64,000 nt of DNA from Edwardsiella anguillarum (GCF_008801815.1 NZ_VZOX01000010.1); one strand, 5' to 3'. Positions 42,902 to 52,710 are shown, counted from the stretch's first letter. The notes: generated by a model not told the origin, from the sequence alone. Translations and numbers: made by a program.

Positions 42902-42937
42902 CCGGGCCACCGCCAGTGCGGTGGCCCGGCTGTTTTT
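42902..42937 (+). terminator. Rho-independent terminator after apt
   Basis: The 12-bp stem CCGGGCCACCGC / GCGGTGGCCCGG with loop CAGT is followed by CTGTTTTT. Confidence 0.9.
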
Positions 42938-43110
42938 GCCGCCGCCGGGCGGCGGAATAAAGTGATGGGCATTGCGACAACTACTGTTACAATGATCAGA
43001 TGATCGGGGCAGACGGGCGCCAGTGCTCGCCCTGCGCCATCAGTCCGACGCCGCTGGCCGTCTGTGGGACGGCCGGCGAATCTTCTTATTCTATCAGCGA
43101 CGAATCATCA

Positions 43111-45072
43111 ATGAGCTACCAGGTTCTCGCCCGCAAGTGGCGTCCACAAACCTTTGCTGACGTCGTGGGTCAGGAGCATGTCCTGACGGCACTGGCAAAC
43201 GGGCTCTCTCTGGGCCGTATTCACCATGCCTATCTGTTTTCCGGTACCCGCGGGGTCGGCAAAACCAGTATCGCCCGTCTGTTGGCCAAGGGGCTGAACT
43301 GTGAAACCGGGATCACCGCCACGCCGTGCGGCGTCTGCGACAACTGTCGGGAGATCGAGCAGGGGCGCTTTGTCGACCTGCTGGAGATCGATGCCGCCTC
43401 GCGAACCAAGGTTGAAGACACGCGTGATCTGCTGGATAACGTGCAGTATGCCCCGGCGCGCGGTCGGTTCAAGGTCTATCTGATCGACGAAGTCCATATG
43501 CTGTCGCGCCACAGCTTCAACGCGCTGCTGAAAACGCTGGAGGAGCCGCCGCCGCACGTCAAGTTTCTGCTGGCCACCACCGATCCGCAGAAGCTACCGG
43601 TCACCATCCTGTCGCGCTGTCTGCAGTTTCATCTGCGTGCGCTGGATCATGAGCAGATCCGGGCGCAGCTGGAGAAAATCGCCCATGCCGAGGCCCTGAC
43701 GGCGGAGCCGCGGGCGCTACAGCTGCTAGCGCGCGCCGCCGAAGGCAGCATGCGTGACGCTCTGAGCCTGACGGATCAGGCGATCGCCATGGGGCAGGGG
43801 CAGATTACCGCCGACGCCGTCAGCCAGATGCTGGGAACGCTGGACGATGAGCAGCCCCTGGCGCTGATCGAGGCACTGACTGCGGCGGATGGTGCGCTGG
43901 TGATGGCGCGGGTAGAGCAGGCCGCCGGGCGCGGCGTGGACTGGGAGAACCTGCTGGTAGAGATGCTGGCGCTGCTGCACCGGGTTGCGATGCTACAGCT
44001 GCTGCCCAGTGCGCTGGACAGCCAGTTTGCGGCGGTAGAGCCGCGTCTGCGCGAGCTGGCGCGGATGCTGCCGCCGGCGGATCTGCAGCTGTTTTACCAG
44101 ATTATCCTCAACGGCCGTAAAGAGCTGGCCTTTGCGCCGGATCGGCGCATGGGGGCTGAAATGACCCTGCTGCGTGCGCTGGCCTTTCATCCTAAAGCAG
44201 TGATTGCCGAGCCGACTCCCGCGCCGGCGGCGGTGCAGGGCGGCGATATCCCCGTCGTCTCGGCCGCGACGGCACAGAGCGTCGCGCCGCTGGCGCCTGC
44301 ACCGGCGGCGATGCCGCAGACGGTGAGCGCACCGCCGCCGGCGAACGCCGTGCCAGAGAGCACCGCGCAGCTATTACAGGCCCGCTCCCGCCTGCGGCAG
44401 AAGGCCGCCGGAGGGAGTGAGCCAAAAAAGAGTGAGCCGGCGGCGCCGCAGCGTGCGCAGCCGGCCTCTTCAGCGCTGGAGCGTCTGGCCAGCATAAGCG
44501 AGCGGGGCCAGCAGAAGATCGCGTCGGCGGAGCAAGCGCAGGCGTCGACGCGTAAAGAGGCCTATCGCTGGAAGGCGCAGAACCGTCCCGTAGAGGAGAA
44601 AGCGCCCAAGACGACGCCCAAGGCGCTGCGCAGCGCGCTGGAGCATGAGAAAACGCCGGAGCTGGCGGCGCATCTGGCGCAGGAGTCGCTGACGCGGGAT
44701 ACGTGGGCCCAGGAGCTGAGTCAGCTGCGGCTGCCCAAGCTGGTACAGCAGCTGGCGCTGAATGCGTTTCGTGAGTCTGCGCCGGAGGGAAGCGTGCTTC
44801 TGCATTTACGTTCGGCCCAGCGTCATTTAAACTCCGCCTCTGCGCGGCAAACGCTAGAGCAGGCCCTGAGCGACCACTATGGGCATCCGGTGGCGCTGAG
44901 CATTGTCGAGGATGATGATCCCCAACGGCGCACGCCGCTGGAGTGGCGTCAGGCTATCTATGAAGAGAGACTGGCGCAGGCCCGCGCATCGATTGCAGCG
45001 GATGGCAATATCCAGACCCTGCGGCGTCTGTTCGACGCCGAGCTGGATGAAGAGAGCATCCGCCCCGTTTAA
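43111..45072 (+). CDS. dnaX: DNA polymerase III tau/gamma subunit
   Basis: A 653-residue tau subunit (E. coli 643), clamp-loader ATPase and replisome organiser. The Walker A motif is GTRGVGKTS and the zinc module CGVCDNC. The SRC motif appears as LSRCLQFH. An Ala/Pro-rich linker (~365-430) leads to tau domains IV-V. The start MSYQVLARKW follows an AT-rich leader. A programmed -1 frameshift at codons 438-440 should give the shorter gamma subunit of 441 residues. It is followed by ybaB and recR in the conserved order. Confidence 0.97.
   Translation: MSYQVLARKWRPQTFADVVGQEHVLTALANGLSLGRIHHAYLFSGTRGVGKTSIARLLAKGLNCETGITATPCGVCDNCREIEQGRFVDLLEIDAASRTKVEDTRDLLDNVQYAPARGRFKVYLIDEVHMLSRHSFNALLKTLEEPPPHVKFLLATTDPQKLPVTILSRCLQFHLRALDHEQIRAQLEKIAHAEALTAEPRALQLLARAAEGSMRDALSLTDQAIAMGQGQITADAVSQMLGTLDDEQPLALIEALTAADGALVMARVEQAAGRGVDWENLLVEMLALLHRVAMLQLLPSALDSQFAAVEPRLRELARMLPPADLQLFYQIILNGRKELAFAPDRRMGAEMTLLRALAFHPKAVIAEPTPAPAAVQGGDIPVVSAATAQSVAPLAPAPAAMPQTVSAPPPANAVPESTAQLLQARSRLRQKAAGGSEPKKSEPAAPQRAQPASSALERLASISERGQQKIASAEQAQASTRKEAYRWKAQNRPVEEKAPKTTPKALRSALEHEKTPELAAHLAQESLTRDTWAQELSQLRLPKLVQQLALNAFRESAPEGSVLLHLRSAQRHLNSASARQTLEQALSDHYGHPVALSIVEDDDPQRRTPLEWRQAIYEERLAQARASIAADGNIQTLRRLFDAELDEESIRPV
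44410..44464 (+). promoter_or_regulatory. Programmed -1 ribosomal frameshift signal in dnaX
   Basis: The slippery heptamer A-AAA-AAG at 44424-44430 is in the right frame. An internal Shine-Dalgarno-like GGAGGGA (44410-44416) lies 7 bases upstream. A GC-rich stem (GAGCCGGC pairing with GCCGGCCTC near 44459) lies downstream. After slipping, the ribosome reads Lys-Lys-Glu and stops at TGA 44433-44435, as in E. coli. Confidence 0.92.
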
Positions 45073-45117
45073 CCGCTGTGCCGCTGCGGCACGGCCCTAC
45101 GAAAAAGAGAGAACGCT

Positions 45118-45447
45118 ATGTTTGGTAAAGGCGGACTGGGCAACCTGATGAAGCAGGCCCAGCAGATGCAGGAAAAAATGCAGAAGATGCAGGAAGAGAT
45201 CGCCCTGGTCGAGGTGACCGGTGAATCCGGCGCCGGCCTGGTGAAGGTCACCATCAACGGCGCGCATAACTGCCGTCGCGTGGAGATCGATCCCAGCCTG
45301 ATGGAAGACGATAAAGAGATGCTGGAAGATCTGATCGCCGCCGCATTTAACGATGCCGCCCGTCGCATCGACAGCGAGCAGAAAGAGCGTATGGCCTCGG
45401 TTTCTTCCGGTATGCAGCTGCCGCCGGGCTTCAAGATGCCGTTCTGA
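45118..45447 (+). CDS. ybaB: YbaB/EbfC nucleoid-associated protein
   Basis: A 109-residue dimeric DNA-binding protein (E. coli YbaB 109). The N-terminal helix MKQAQQMQEKMQKMQEEIA and the C-terminal PPGFKMPF are diagnostic. It binds DNA and alters nucleoid structure. It lies between dnaX and recR, and its stop overlaps the recR start (TGATG), so recR is translationally coupled. Confidence 0.96.
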   Translation: MFGKGGLGNLMKQAQQMQEKMQKMQEEIALVEVTGESGAGLVKVTINGAHNCRRVEIDPSLMEDDKEMLEDLIAAAFNDAARRIDSEQKERMASVSSGMQLPPGFKMPF

Positions 45448-46052
45448 TGCAGACCAGCCCGCTTCTTGAATCCCTGATGGAGGCGCTGCGTTGTCTGCCC
45501 GGCGTCGGCCCCAAGTCGGCCCAGCGCATGGCGTTTCACCTGCTGCAGCGCGATCGCAGCGGGGGAATGCGCCTGGCGCAGGCGCTGACGCGCGCGATGT
45601 CGGAGATCGGTCACTGCCGAGACTGCCGTACTTTCACCGAGCAGGAGGTCTGTACTATCTGCACCAACGCGCGTCGGCGTGAGAATGGGCAGATCTGCGT
45701 GGTGGAGAGCCCGGCGGATATTCATGCCATTGAGCAGACTGGACAGTACTCCGGGCGCTATTTCGTGCTGATGGGACACCTCTCTCCGCTGGACGGCATC
45801 GGTCCACAGGATATTGGTCTGGACAGGCTGGAGGCGCGGCTGGGCCAGGAGGCGCTCAGCGAAGTGATCCTCGCCACCAACCCGACGGTCGAGGGCGAGG
45901 CGACCGCCAACTATATCGCGGAGATGTGTGCGGCGCACGGCGTACTGGCCAGCCGTATCGCCCACGGCGTGCCGGTGGGGGGAGAGCTGGAGATGGTCGA
46001 CGGCACCACCCTGTCCCACTCTTTGGCCGGGCGTCACCCCGTGACGCGCTGA
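45447..46052 (+). CDS. recR: Recombination protein RecR
   Basis: A 201-residue member of RecFOR, which loads RecA onto SSB-coated gaps. The N-terminal HhH (LPGVGPKSAQRMA), the C4 zinc finger (Cys57, Cys60, Cys69, Cys72), the Toprim core (ICVVESPADIHAIE) and the C-terminal ATNPTVEGEATANYIAE are all visible. Length equals the E. coli protein. Confidence 0.97.
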   Translation: MQTSPLLESLMEALRCLPGVGPKSAQRMAFHLLQRDRSGGMRLAQALTRAMSEIGHCRDCRTFTEQEVCTICTNARRRENGQICVVESPADIHAIEQTGQYSGRYFVLMGHLSPLDGIGPQDIGLDRLEARLGQEALSEVILATNPTVEGEATANYIAEMCAAHGVLASRIAHGVPVGGELEMVDGTTLSHSLAGRHPVTR

Positions 46053-46150
46053 TCCGCCAGGGGATACGCCGCCCGGCGTATCCCTGCCGCGATATCCACT
46101 CTCATTCACTCCGTCTCTACCGCCTGTCGCGGGTTATCTATTTTTTTACC

Positions 46151-46179
46151 CTTGAAAAGCGAATCCGCGGTCCCCATCT
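46151..46179 (+). promoter_or_regulatory. Sigma-32 heat-shock promoter of htpG
   Basis: CTTGAAA (46151-46157) and CCCCATCT (46172-46179) with a 14-base spacer are a near-perfect RpoH promoter, 55 bases upstream of the htpG start. Confidence 0.9.
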
Positions 46180-46234
46180 GTAACGCTATAACCCATTTTA
46201 TCTGCGTGTTATCGATGAGAGGTAAAAGCGAATA

Positions 46235-48106
46235 ATGAAAGGCCAAGAAACCCGTGGCTTCCAGTCAGAGGTGAAACAGCTTCTGCACCTGATGATCCAC
46301 TCACTCTATTCCAATAAAGAGATCTTCCTGCGTGAGCTTATCTCCAACGCGTCCGATGCCGCTGACAAACTGCGCTTCCGTGCGCTGTCTAACCCGGATC
46401 TGTATCAGGGCGACGGCGAGCTGCGCGTGCGCATCAGCGTGGATCGCGACAACCGCACCCTGACGCTGAGCGATAACGGGATCGGTATGACGCGCGATGA
46501 GGTGATCGAGAACCTCGGCACCATCGCGAAGTCCGGCACCAAAGCGTTCCTGGAGTCCATGGGCTCCGATCAGGCGAAAGACAGCCAGCTTATCGGGCAG
46601 TTTGGCGTGGGCTTCTACTCCGCCTTTATCGTGGCGGATAAGGTCACGGTCCGTACCCGCGCCGCCGGCGCCAGCGCCGATCAGGGGGTATTCTGGGAGT
46701 CTACCGGTGAGGGCGACTACACCATCGCCGATATCGAGAAAGCCGAGCGCGGCACAGAGATCACCCTGCACCTGCGCGAGGGGGAAGATGACTTCCTGGA
46801 TGACTGGCGCCTGCGTAACATCATCGGCAAGTACTCCGACCATATCGCCCTGCCTGTCGAGATCCTCAGCGGTGAGGGCGAAGAGGGCGAGAAGGCGTGG
46901 GAGAAGATCAATAAGGCTCAGGCGCTGTGGACCCGCAATAAAGCGGATATCAGCGACGAAGAGTATAACGAGTTCTATAAACACATCGCCCATGACTTCA
47001 GCGATCCGCTGGCCTGGAGCCATAATCGGGTCGAGGGCAAGCAGGAGTACACCAGCCTGCTTTACATCCCGTCCAAGGCGCCGTGGGATCTGTTTAACCG
47101 CGACCATCAGCACGGCCTGAAGCTGTATGTGCAGCGCGTGTTCATCATGGACGACGCCGAGCAGTTTATGCCGAACTACCTGCGCTTTGTGCGCGGTCTG
47201 GTGGACTCTAACGATCTGCCGCTCAACGTATCGCGTGAGCTGCTGCAGGATAGCCGCGTCACCCAGAACCTGCGTTCAGCGCTGACCAAGCGCGTACTGC
47301 AGATGCTGGAAAAACTGGCCAAGGATGATGCGGAAGCCTACCAGACCTTCTGGCAGCAGTTTGGCCTAGTGCTGAAGGAGGGGCCGGCGGAGGACGCCGC
47401 CAACCGTGAGGCGATCGCCAAACTGCTGCGCTTCGCCTCTACCCATAACGACAGCGCGCTGCAAAACGTGTCGCTGGACGACTACATTGGGCGGATGAAG
47501 GAAGGGCAGGAGAAGATTTACTACATCACCGCCGACAGCTATGCCGCCGCCGCCAGCAGCCCGCATCTGGAGCTGCTGCGTAAGAAGGGCATCGAGGTTC
47601 TGCTGCTCTCCGAGCGCATCGATGAGTGGATGATGAGCTACCTGACCGAGTACGATGCCAAGTTCTTCCAGTCCGTCAGCAAGAAGGATGAGACGCTGGA
47701 GAAGCTGGCCGACGAAGGGGACAGCGATGCGCAGAAAGAGGCGGATAAAGCGCTGGAGCCTTTCGTTGAGCGGGTGAAAACCCTGCTGGGCGAGCGAGTC
47801 AAGGAGGTGCGTCTGACGCATCGCCTGACCGATACGCCGGCGGTGGTCAGCACCGACGGCGATGAGATGACGACCCAGATGGCCAAGCTGTTTGCCGCCG
47901 CGGGACAGCAGGCACCGGAGGTGAAGTATATCTTCGAACTCAATCCGGAGCATGCGCTGGTGCAGCGCGCCGCGGAGCAGCAGGATGACGGGCGCTTTGC
48001 CCAGTGGATCGAACTGCTGCTGGATCAGGCCCTGCTCGCCGAGCGCGGCAGCCTAGAGGATCCTAACCAGTTCATCAAGCGTATCAACGCACTGCTGCTG
48101 GCCTGA
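46235..48106 (+). CDS. htpG: Chaperone HtpG (bacterial Hsp90)
   Basis: A 623-residue Hsp90 (E. coli 624). The N-terminal GHKL ATPase domain has the signatures YSNKEIFLRELISNASDA, LSDNGIGMTRDEV and GQFGVGFYSAFIV. The middle domain includes NVSRELLQDSRV, and the C-terminal dimerisation domain follows. It acts with DnaK on folding intermediates in the cytoplasm. A sigma-32 promoter precedes it and a terminator hairpin follows. Confidence 0.98.
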   Translation: MKGQETRGFQSEVKQLLHLMIHSLYSNKEIFLRELISNASDAADKLRFRALSNPDLYQGDGELRVRISVDRDNRTLTLSDNGIGMTRDEVIENLGTIAKSGTKAFLESMGSDQAKDSQLIGQFGVGFYSAFIVADKVTVRTRAAGASADQGVFWESTGEGDYTIADIEKAERGTEITLHLREGEDDFLDDWRLRNIIGKYSDHIALPVEILSGEGEEGEKAWEKINKAQALWTRNKADISDEEYNEFYKHIAHDFSDPLAWSHNRVEGKQEYTSLLYIPSKAPWDLFNRDHQHGLKLYVQRVFIMDDAEQFMPNYLRFVRGLVDSNDLPLNVSRELLQDSRVTQNLRSALTKRVLQMLEKLAKDDAEAYQTFWQQFGLVLKEGPAEDAANREAIAKLLRFASTHNDSALQNVSLDDYIGRMKEGQEKIYYITADSYAAAASSPHLELLRKKGIEVLLLSERIDEWMMSYLTEYDAKFFQSVSKKDETLEKLADEGDSDAQKEADKALEPFVERVKTLLGERVKEVRLTHRLTDTPAVVSTDGDEMTTQMAKLFAAAGQQAPEVKYIFELNPEHALVQRAAEQQDDGRFAQWIELLLDQALLAERGSLEDPNQFIKRINALLLA

Positions 48107-48124
48107 TAGCCAGACATCGCACGC

Positions 48125-48150
48125 AAGGGCGGCCCGTGGGCCGCCCTTTC
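48125..48150 (+). terminator. Terminator hairpin after htpG
   Basis: The 11-bp stem AAGGGCGGCCC / GGGCCGCCCTT is followed by TTCTATTT, a short T-rich tail. Confidence 0.75.
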
Positions 48151-48317
48151 TATTTGGCGCGCCGTCCTGCGGAGAGCGGGCTTTTTTACCGGCAATGGCG
48201 TCCGAACGACCAGTTTCACGTTTCAGCCGTATGCCGTCGCCTTGAGCCGGTGCCCGTTATAATGGTAAGGTTTAGCGTTTTTTAAATCTTAGGCAATAAT
48301 TTGAGGGGAATTACGCG

Positions 48318-48962
48318 ATGCGTATCATTCTGCTGGGCGCTCCGGGCGCCGGTAAGGGCACACAGGCACAGTTTATCATGGAGAAATACGGCATTCCGCA
48401 GATCTCCACCGGTGACATGCTGCGCGCTGCGGTGAAGGCAGGCAGTGAGCTGGGCAAACAGGCGAAGGCGATTATGGACGCCGGTAAGCTGGTGACCGAT
48501 GAGCTGGTTATCGCGCTGGTCAAAGAGCGTATCGCTCAGGAAGATTGCCGCAGCGGTTTTCTGCTCGACGGTTTCCCGCGCACCATTCCGCAGGCGGACG
48601 CCATGAAAGAGGCCGGCATCAACGTCGATTACGTGCTGGAGTTTGCCGTACCGGACGAACTGATCGTCGATCGCATCATTGGCCGCCGCGTGCACCCGGG
48701 CTCCGGGCGTGTTTATCACGTTAAGTTCAACCCGCCGCAGGTTGAAGGTAAGGATGACGTGACCGGTGAAGATCTGATGACCCGTAAGGACGATCAGGAA
48801 GAGACCGTGCGTAAGCGTCTGGTGGAGTACCATCAGCAGACCGCGCCGCTGATTGGCTACTATGGCCAGGAAGCGCAGGCGGGCAACACCCGCTATGTGA
48901 AGATCGATGGCACACAGAGCGTCGATCGCGTGCGCGCCGAGCTGGAAAGCGTGCTGGGCTAA
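48318..48962 (+). CDS. adk: Adenylate kinase
   Basis: Interconverts ATP + AMP and 2 ADP. A 214-residue long-form kinase, the same length as E. coli Adk. The P-loop is GAPGAGKGTQ (residues 7-16), the AMP site FLLDGFPRTIPQAD, and the LID domain GRRVHPGSGRVYHVKFNPP. The start follows GAGGGG. It has its own terminator and lies upstream of hemH as in E. coli. Confidence 0.98.
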   Translation: MRIILLGAPGAGKGTQAQFIMEKYGIPQISTGDMLRAAVKAGSELGKQAKAIMDAGKLVTDELVIALVKERIAQEDCRSGFLLDGFPRTIPQADAMKEAGINVDYVLEFAVPDELIVDRIIGRRVHPGSGRVYHVKFNPPQVEGKDDVTGEDLMTRKDDQEETVRKRLVEYHQQTAPLIGYYGQEAQAGNTRYVKIDGTQSVDRVRAELESVLG

Positions 48963-48983
48963 TGTTGCCGGTGTCACGCGATG

Positions 48984-49007
48984 AAGCGGCCTGAGGGCCG
49001 CTTTTTT
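48984..49007 (+). terminator. Rho-independent terminator after adk
   Basis: The stem AAGCGGCC / GGCCGCTT with a 4-base loop is followed by TTTTGT. Confidence 0.88.
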
Positions 49008-49104
49008 GTCGCCGCTATCCGGAGGGCTTGGCCGATGCCAGCGATTGGTGGGACGCCGCCGTTTATCCTTTACAATAGGGGCAAGCAAGTAGGGGAGCAA
49101 AGCG

Positions 49105-50073
49105 ATGGTGGCAGAAAAAAATGGGGTACTGCTGGTGAATCTGGGCACGCCGTCGGCGGCGACGCCTGCGGCGGTCAAGGCCTATCTGGCGGAGTTTCTT
49201 AGCGATCGGCGGGTGGTGGATCTGCCGTCCTGGCAGTGGCAACCGCTGCTGCGTGGGCTTATCCTGCCGCGCAGGGCGCCGCGGGTCGCTCGCCTGTATC
49301 AGTCTATCTGGACGGCACAGGGGTCGCCGCTACTGTACTATAGTCAACGCCTGTGCGATGGGCTGCAGGCGCGCCTGGGTGGGGCGATCCCGGTCGCGCT
49401 GGGGATGAGCTACGGTGAGCCATCGCTGGATCGCGCGCTGTCTGCGCTGGCCGAGGCGGGGGTGACCCAGCTGACGGTGGTTCCGCTGTATCCACAGTAC
49501 TCCTGTTCGACCAGCGCCGCCGTGTTTGACGGCGTGGCGGCCTGGCTGGCGCGCCAGCGGCGCATACCGGCGCTGCGCTTCGTGCGCGACTATGCGCAGC
49601 ACCCGGCCTACATTGCCGCACTGTGCCAGCGCATCCGCCGCAGCGCCGCTGAACACGGACAGCCTGACACGCTGCTGTTTTCCTACCACGGCATCCCGCA
49701 GCGCTATGCCGATGAGGGGGATGACTATCCGCAGCGCTGTCTGGCGACCACGCAGGCGGTGGTTCAGGCGCTGGGGCTGACGCCGTCCCAGTATGCCGTC
49801 AGCTTTCAGTCACGCTTTGGCCGGGAGCCTTGGCTGACGCCCTATACCGATGAGACCGTGGTCGCCCTGGCTGCCGGTGGTACGCGCCATTTGCAGGTGA
49901 TTTGTCCCGGTTTCGCCGCCGATTGCCTGGAGACGCTGGAGGAGATCGCGGTACAGAATCGTGAGGCCTTTTTGGCCGCCGGCGGCCGCCATTTTGCCTA
50001 TATTCCGGCGCTGAACGATGATGACATGCAGGTAACGCTGCTGCAGCAGCTGGTCACGGTGCCTGCCGCGTAG
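49105..50073 (+). CDS. hemH: Ferrochelatase
   Basis: Inserts Fe2+ into protoporphyrin IX in the last haem step. A 322-residue protein (E. coli 320). The N-terminal block GVLLVNLGTPSAATPAAVK, the metal-site His in LLFSYHGIPQRY and the later CPGFAADCLETLEEI are diagnostic. The start follows GGGGAG. It is soluble or membrane-associated. It lies between adk and gsk as in E. coli. Confidence 0.97.
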   Translation: MVAEKNGVLLVNLGTPSAATPAAVKAYLAEFLSDRRVVDLPSWQWQPLLRGLILPRRAPRVARLYQSIWTAQGSPLLYYSQRLCDGLQARLGGAIPVALGMSYGEPSLDRALSALAEAGVTQLTVVPLYPQYSCSTSAAVFDGVAAWLARQRRIPALRFVRDYAQHPAYIAALCQRIRRSAAEHGQPDTLLFSYHGIPQRYADEGDDYPQRCLATTQAVVQALGLTPSQYAVSFQSRFGREPWLTPYTDETVVALAAGGTRHLQVICPGFAADCLETLEEIAVQNREAFLAAGGRHFAYIPALNDDDMQVTLLQQLVTVPAA

Positions 50074-50145
50074 GATGCCCGCTGACGCGGCCGGGGGGAG
50101 TGTGCTATTCTAGCCCGCTCCCTTTTCTTTTTGCCGATAACACAG

Positions 50146-51447
50146 ATGAAATTCCCCGGTCAACGCAAGTCCAAACACTATTTCCCGGTTAATGCCCGCG
50201 ATCCGCTGCTGCAAAAGACGCAGCATAATGAAATTGATAAAGCCTACGTCGTGGGTATCGATCAGACGCTGGTGGATATTGAGGCCAAGGTGGATGAGGC
50301 GTTTATCGCCCGCTATGGCCTGAGCCAAGGGCACTCGCTGGTGATCGAGGATAATGTCGCCGAAGCGCTGTACCAGGAGCTGTGTGACAGTAAGCTGATT
50401 ACCCATGAGTTTGCCGGGGGCACGATCGGCAATACCCTGCACAACTACTCCGTGCTGGCCGACGATCGCTCGGTTCTGCTGGGGGTGATGTGCGAAAATG
50501 TCAAAATCGGCAGCTATGCCTACCGCTACCTGTGTAACACCTCAAGCCGCACCGATCTGGACCACTTGCAGGGCGTCGATGGCCCTATCGGGCGCTGTTT
50601 TACCCTGATCACCGATAACGGCGAACGTACCTTTGCCATCAGCCCGGGCATGATGAACCAGCTGCGTCCGGAAAGCATTCCCGAGGCGGTGATCGCCGGT
50701 GCCTCCGCGCTGGTGCTGACGGCCTACCTGGTGCGCTGTAAGCCGGGCGAACCGATGCGCGACGCGACCATGCAGGCGATCGCCTACGCCAAAAAGCACC
50801 ATGTTCCGGTGGTGCTGACCCTGGGCACCAAGTATGTGATCGCCGACGATCCGCAGTTCTGGCGTGATTTCCTGCGCGATCACGTCACCATTGTGGCGAT
50901 GAACGAAGAAGAGGCCCAGGAGTTGACCGGGCTGTCTGATCCGCTGGCGGCCTCGGACAGGGCGCTGGAGTGGGTGGATCTGGTGCTGTGCACCGCCGGT
51001 CCGGTCGGCCTGTATATGGCGGGCTATACCGAAGATGACGGCAAGCGCAAAACCCAGCATCCGCTGCTGCCGGGGGTGATCCCTGAGTTCAATCTGTACG
51101 AGTTCAGCCGGGCGATGCGGCGTGCCATGTGCGAAGCGCCGTGCCGGATCTACTCGCACATTGCGCCGTATATGGGAGGGCCGGAGAAGATCATGAACAC
51201 CAACGGCGCCGGAGATGGCGCGCTCTCTGCGCTGCTGCACGATATCGCGGCTAATGAGTTTCACCGGACCAACGTGCCCAACTCCAGTAAGCATCAGCGT
51301 AGCTACCTGACTTACTCCTCCCTAGCGCAGGTGTGCAAATATGCCAACCGCGTCAGCTACCAGGTGCTCAATCAGCACTCGCCGCGTCTGACCCGCGGCC
51401 TACCCGAGCGGGAAGACAGCCTGGAAGAGTCCTACTGGGAGCGTTGA
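50146..51447 (+). CDS. gsk: Inosine-guanosine kinase
   Basis: Phosphorylates guanosine and inosine in purine salvage. A 433-residue PfkB-family kinase (E. coli 434). The start MKFPGQRKSKHYFPVN at 50146 is fixed by similarity. The catalytic loop is NTNGAGDGALSALLHD, and the C-terminus ends SLEESYWER as in E. coli. A strong terminator follows. E. coli has ybaL and fsr next; here a fimbrial operon takes that place. Confidence 0.97.
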   Translation: MKFPGQRKSKHYFPVNARDPLLQKTQHNEIDKAYVVGIDQTLVDIEAKVDEAFIARYGLSQGHSLVIEDNVAEALYQELCDSKLITHEFAGGTIGNTLHNYSVLADDRSVLLGVMCENVKIGSYAYRYLCNTSSRTDLDHLQGVDGPIGRCFTLITDNGERTFAISPGMMNQLRPESIPEAVIAGASALVLTAYLVRCKPGEPMRDATMQAIAYAKKHHVPVVLTLGTKYVIADDPQFWRDFLRDHVTIVAMNEEEAQELTGLSDPLAASDRALEWVDLVLCTAGPVGLYMAGYTEDDGKRKTQHPLLPGVIPEFNLYEFSRAMRRAMCEAPCRIYSHIAPYMGGPEKIMNTNGAGDGALSALLHDIAANEFHRTNVPNSSKHQRSYLTYSSLAQVCKYANRVSYQVLNQHSPRLTRGLPEREDSLEESYWER

Positions 51448-51491
51448 ACAGCGCCTCTGTCTGCGGGCGGATGAGATGATCTTACGGAGAT

Positions 51492-51515
51492 ACGCCGGCG
51501 CAGCGCCGGCGTTTT
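51492..51515 (+). terminator. Rho-independent terminator after gsk
   Basis: The stem ACGCCGGCG / CGCCGGCGT with loop CAG runs into TTTTCTTT. Confidence 0.9.
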
Positions 51516-52128
51516 CTTTGATCGGGTACGCTGTCATCTGCGCGGAGCCCGTGGCTAAATAGGACGCGAAAGGCTAGAAACGATCTCATTTACCCTAAGC
51601 GGAATACCCCTTTTCACTTTTTGCAAGCGTGCGTATAGAGCAATTTTCTTGATCGGCCGTAATATCATACAAATAAAAAATATGATGTAAAACAATGAAT
51701 TGATTTCTTTTTTGCATTTGATCAAAATCTATTAAATTTAACTATCTTTAAAATTAATCAATCATTTATTTTTTATCAGTTTTATTGATTTTACTGTTTC
51801 CCATCGGACAATTAATCTTTGCGCAAGTTTTCAAATTAATAAAATAAATATTCCTGCTGTAATATCGGCAAGTGAATATATGCCCTGACAATATATTCTA
51901 TATTGCAATTTGCATTGCGCCATATTAATAGCGCAGTGCCAATTTTTGCTATTTTAAATAAATCCTATTGCCTGTATTGGATTTATGTATTTCGGCATAA
52001 AGTCATCATGTTATGAGTTGTCGGGAATAATTTTTTCTCGCTGGCTCGCTATGCGAAATATATTCGCAGCCTCGTTCCGTGCCAACCTAGCGGTCGGATA
52101 TTTTTAATTGATAAACGGAGTTATGATA
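51516..52128 (+). other. AT-rich 5' region of the fimbrial operon
   Basis: About 610 bases without a gene. From 51590 to 52080 the sequence is strongly AT-rich with many A/T tracts, unlike the surrounding core. This is typical of fimbrial promoters silenced by H-NS/Hha. I see no inverted repeat pair that would suggest an invertible switch, and no promoter I can place with confidence. Confidence 0.6.
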
Positions 52129-52662
52129 ATGAAGAAAATTTTACTGCCTGTTATGGCTCTGGCCGCTGCCGCTGTGAGTGGTCAGGCAAGCGCAGCTAAC
52201 GGTAAAGTTGAGTTTACGGGTGAAATCGTTAATTCCACCTGTCAGGTAAGCAGCGACTCTCAAAATATCAACGTGTACTTGGGTAAATATCCGACCTCCG
52301 CGTTTAAAGCGGTTGGCGATAAGTCTGCATCCAAGGCTTTCCAGATCAACCTGGAGCAGTGTGAGCCGGGGAGCTACACCGTACGTTTCGATGGTAGCAC
52401 CGTTGCCGGGCATCCTGACCTGCTGGCCGTCTCCAGCAGCGGCGCCACGGCGGCGGCGAAAGGCGTGGGTATCGAAATTACGGACGTTAATGGCAAACCG
52501 TTCCCGATCGCCGATCAGAGCCAGGGCGATGTGCCCACGGTGACGGTCGTTAGCGATAAGAAGGCGATATTTAACCTGCAGGCACGCTATCGCTCTTATG
52601 CCAACACCGTTACAGCCGGTCTGGCCAACGCGACCAGCCCGTTTACCATCGAATATAAATAA
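52129..52662 (+). CDS. Major fimbrial subunit (FimA/PapA-like)
   Basis: A 177-residue type 1-like pilin. The signal peptide ends at SGQASA-ANGKV (about residue 22). The fimbrial-fold disulfide Cys pair is in NSTCQVSS and LEQCEPG. The C-terminal strand FTIEYK has the penultimate-Tyr pattern used in donor-strand exchange. The ATG at 52129 has GGAG at an 8-base distance; an ATG two codons earlier is too close. First gene of a four-gene chaperone-usher operon; it resembles the etf fimbriae described in Edwardsiella, which I cannot confirm here. Confidence 0.92.
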   Translation: MKKILLPVMALAAAAVSGQASAANGKVEFTGEIVNSTCQVSSDSQNINVYLGKYPTSAFKAVGDKSASKAFQINLEQCEPGSYTVRFDGSTVAGHPDLLAVSSSGATAAAKGVGIEITDVNGKPFPIADQSQGDVPTVTVVSDKKAIFNLQARYRSYANTVTAGLANATSPFTIEYK

Positions 52663-52710
52663 TTATTCGTCGGAATATTCGGCCAGGGATGGTCCGTATA
52701 GAGGAATAAG

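Noticed and set aside
51590..52080. Invertible phase switch upstream of the fimbrial pilin
   Set aside because: I found no paired inverted repeats and no adjacent site-specific recombinase gene.
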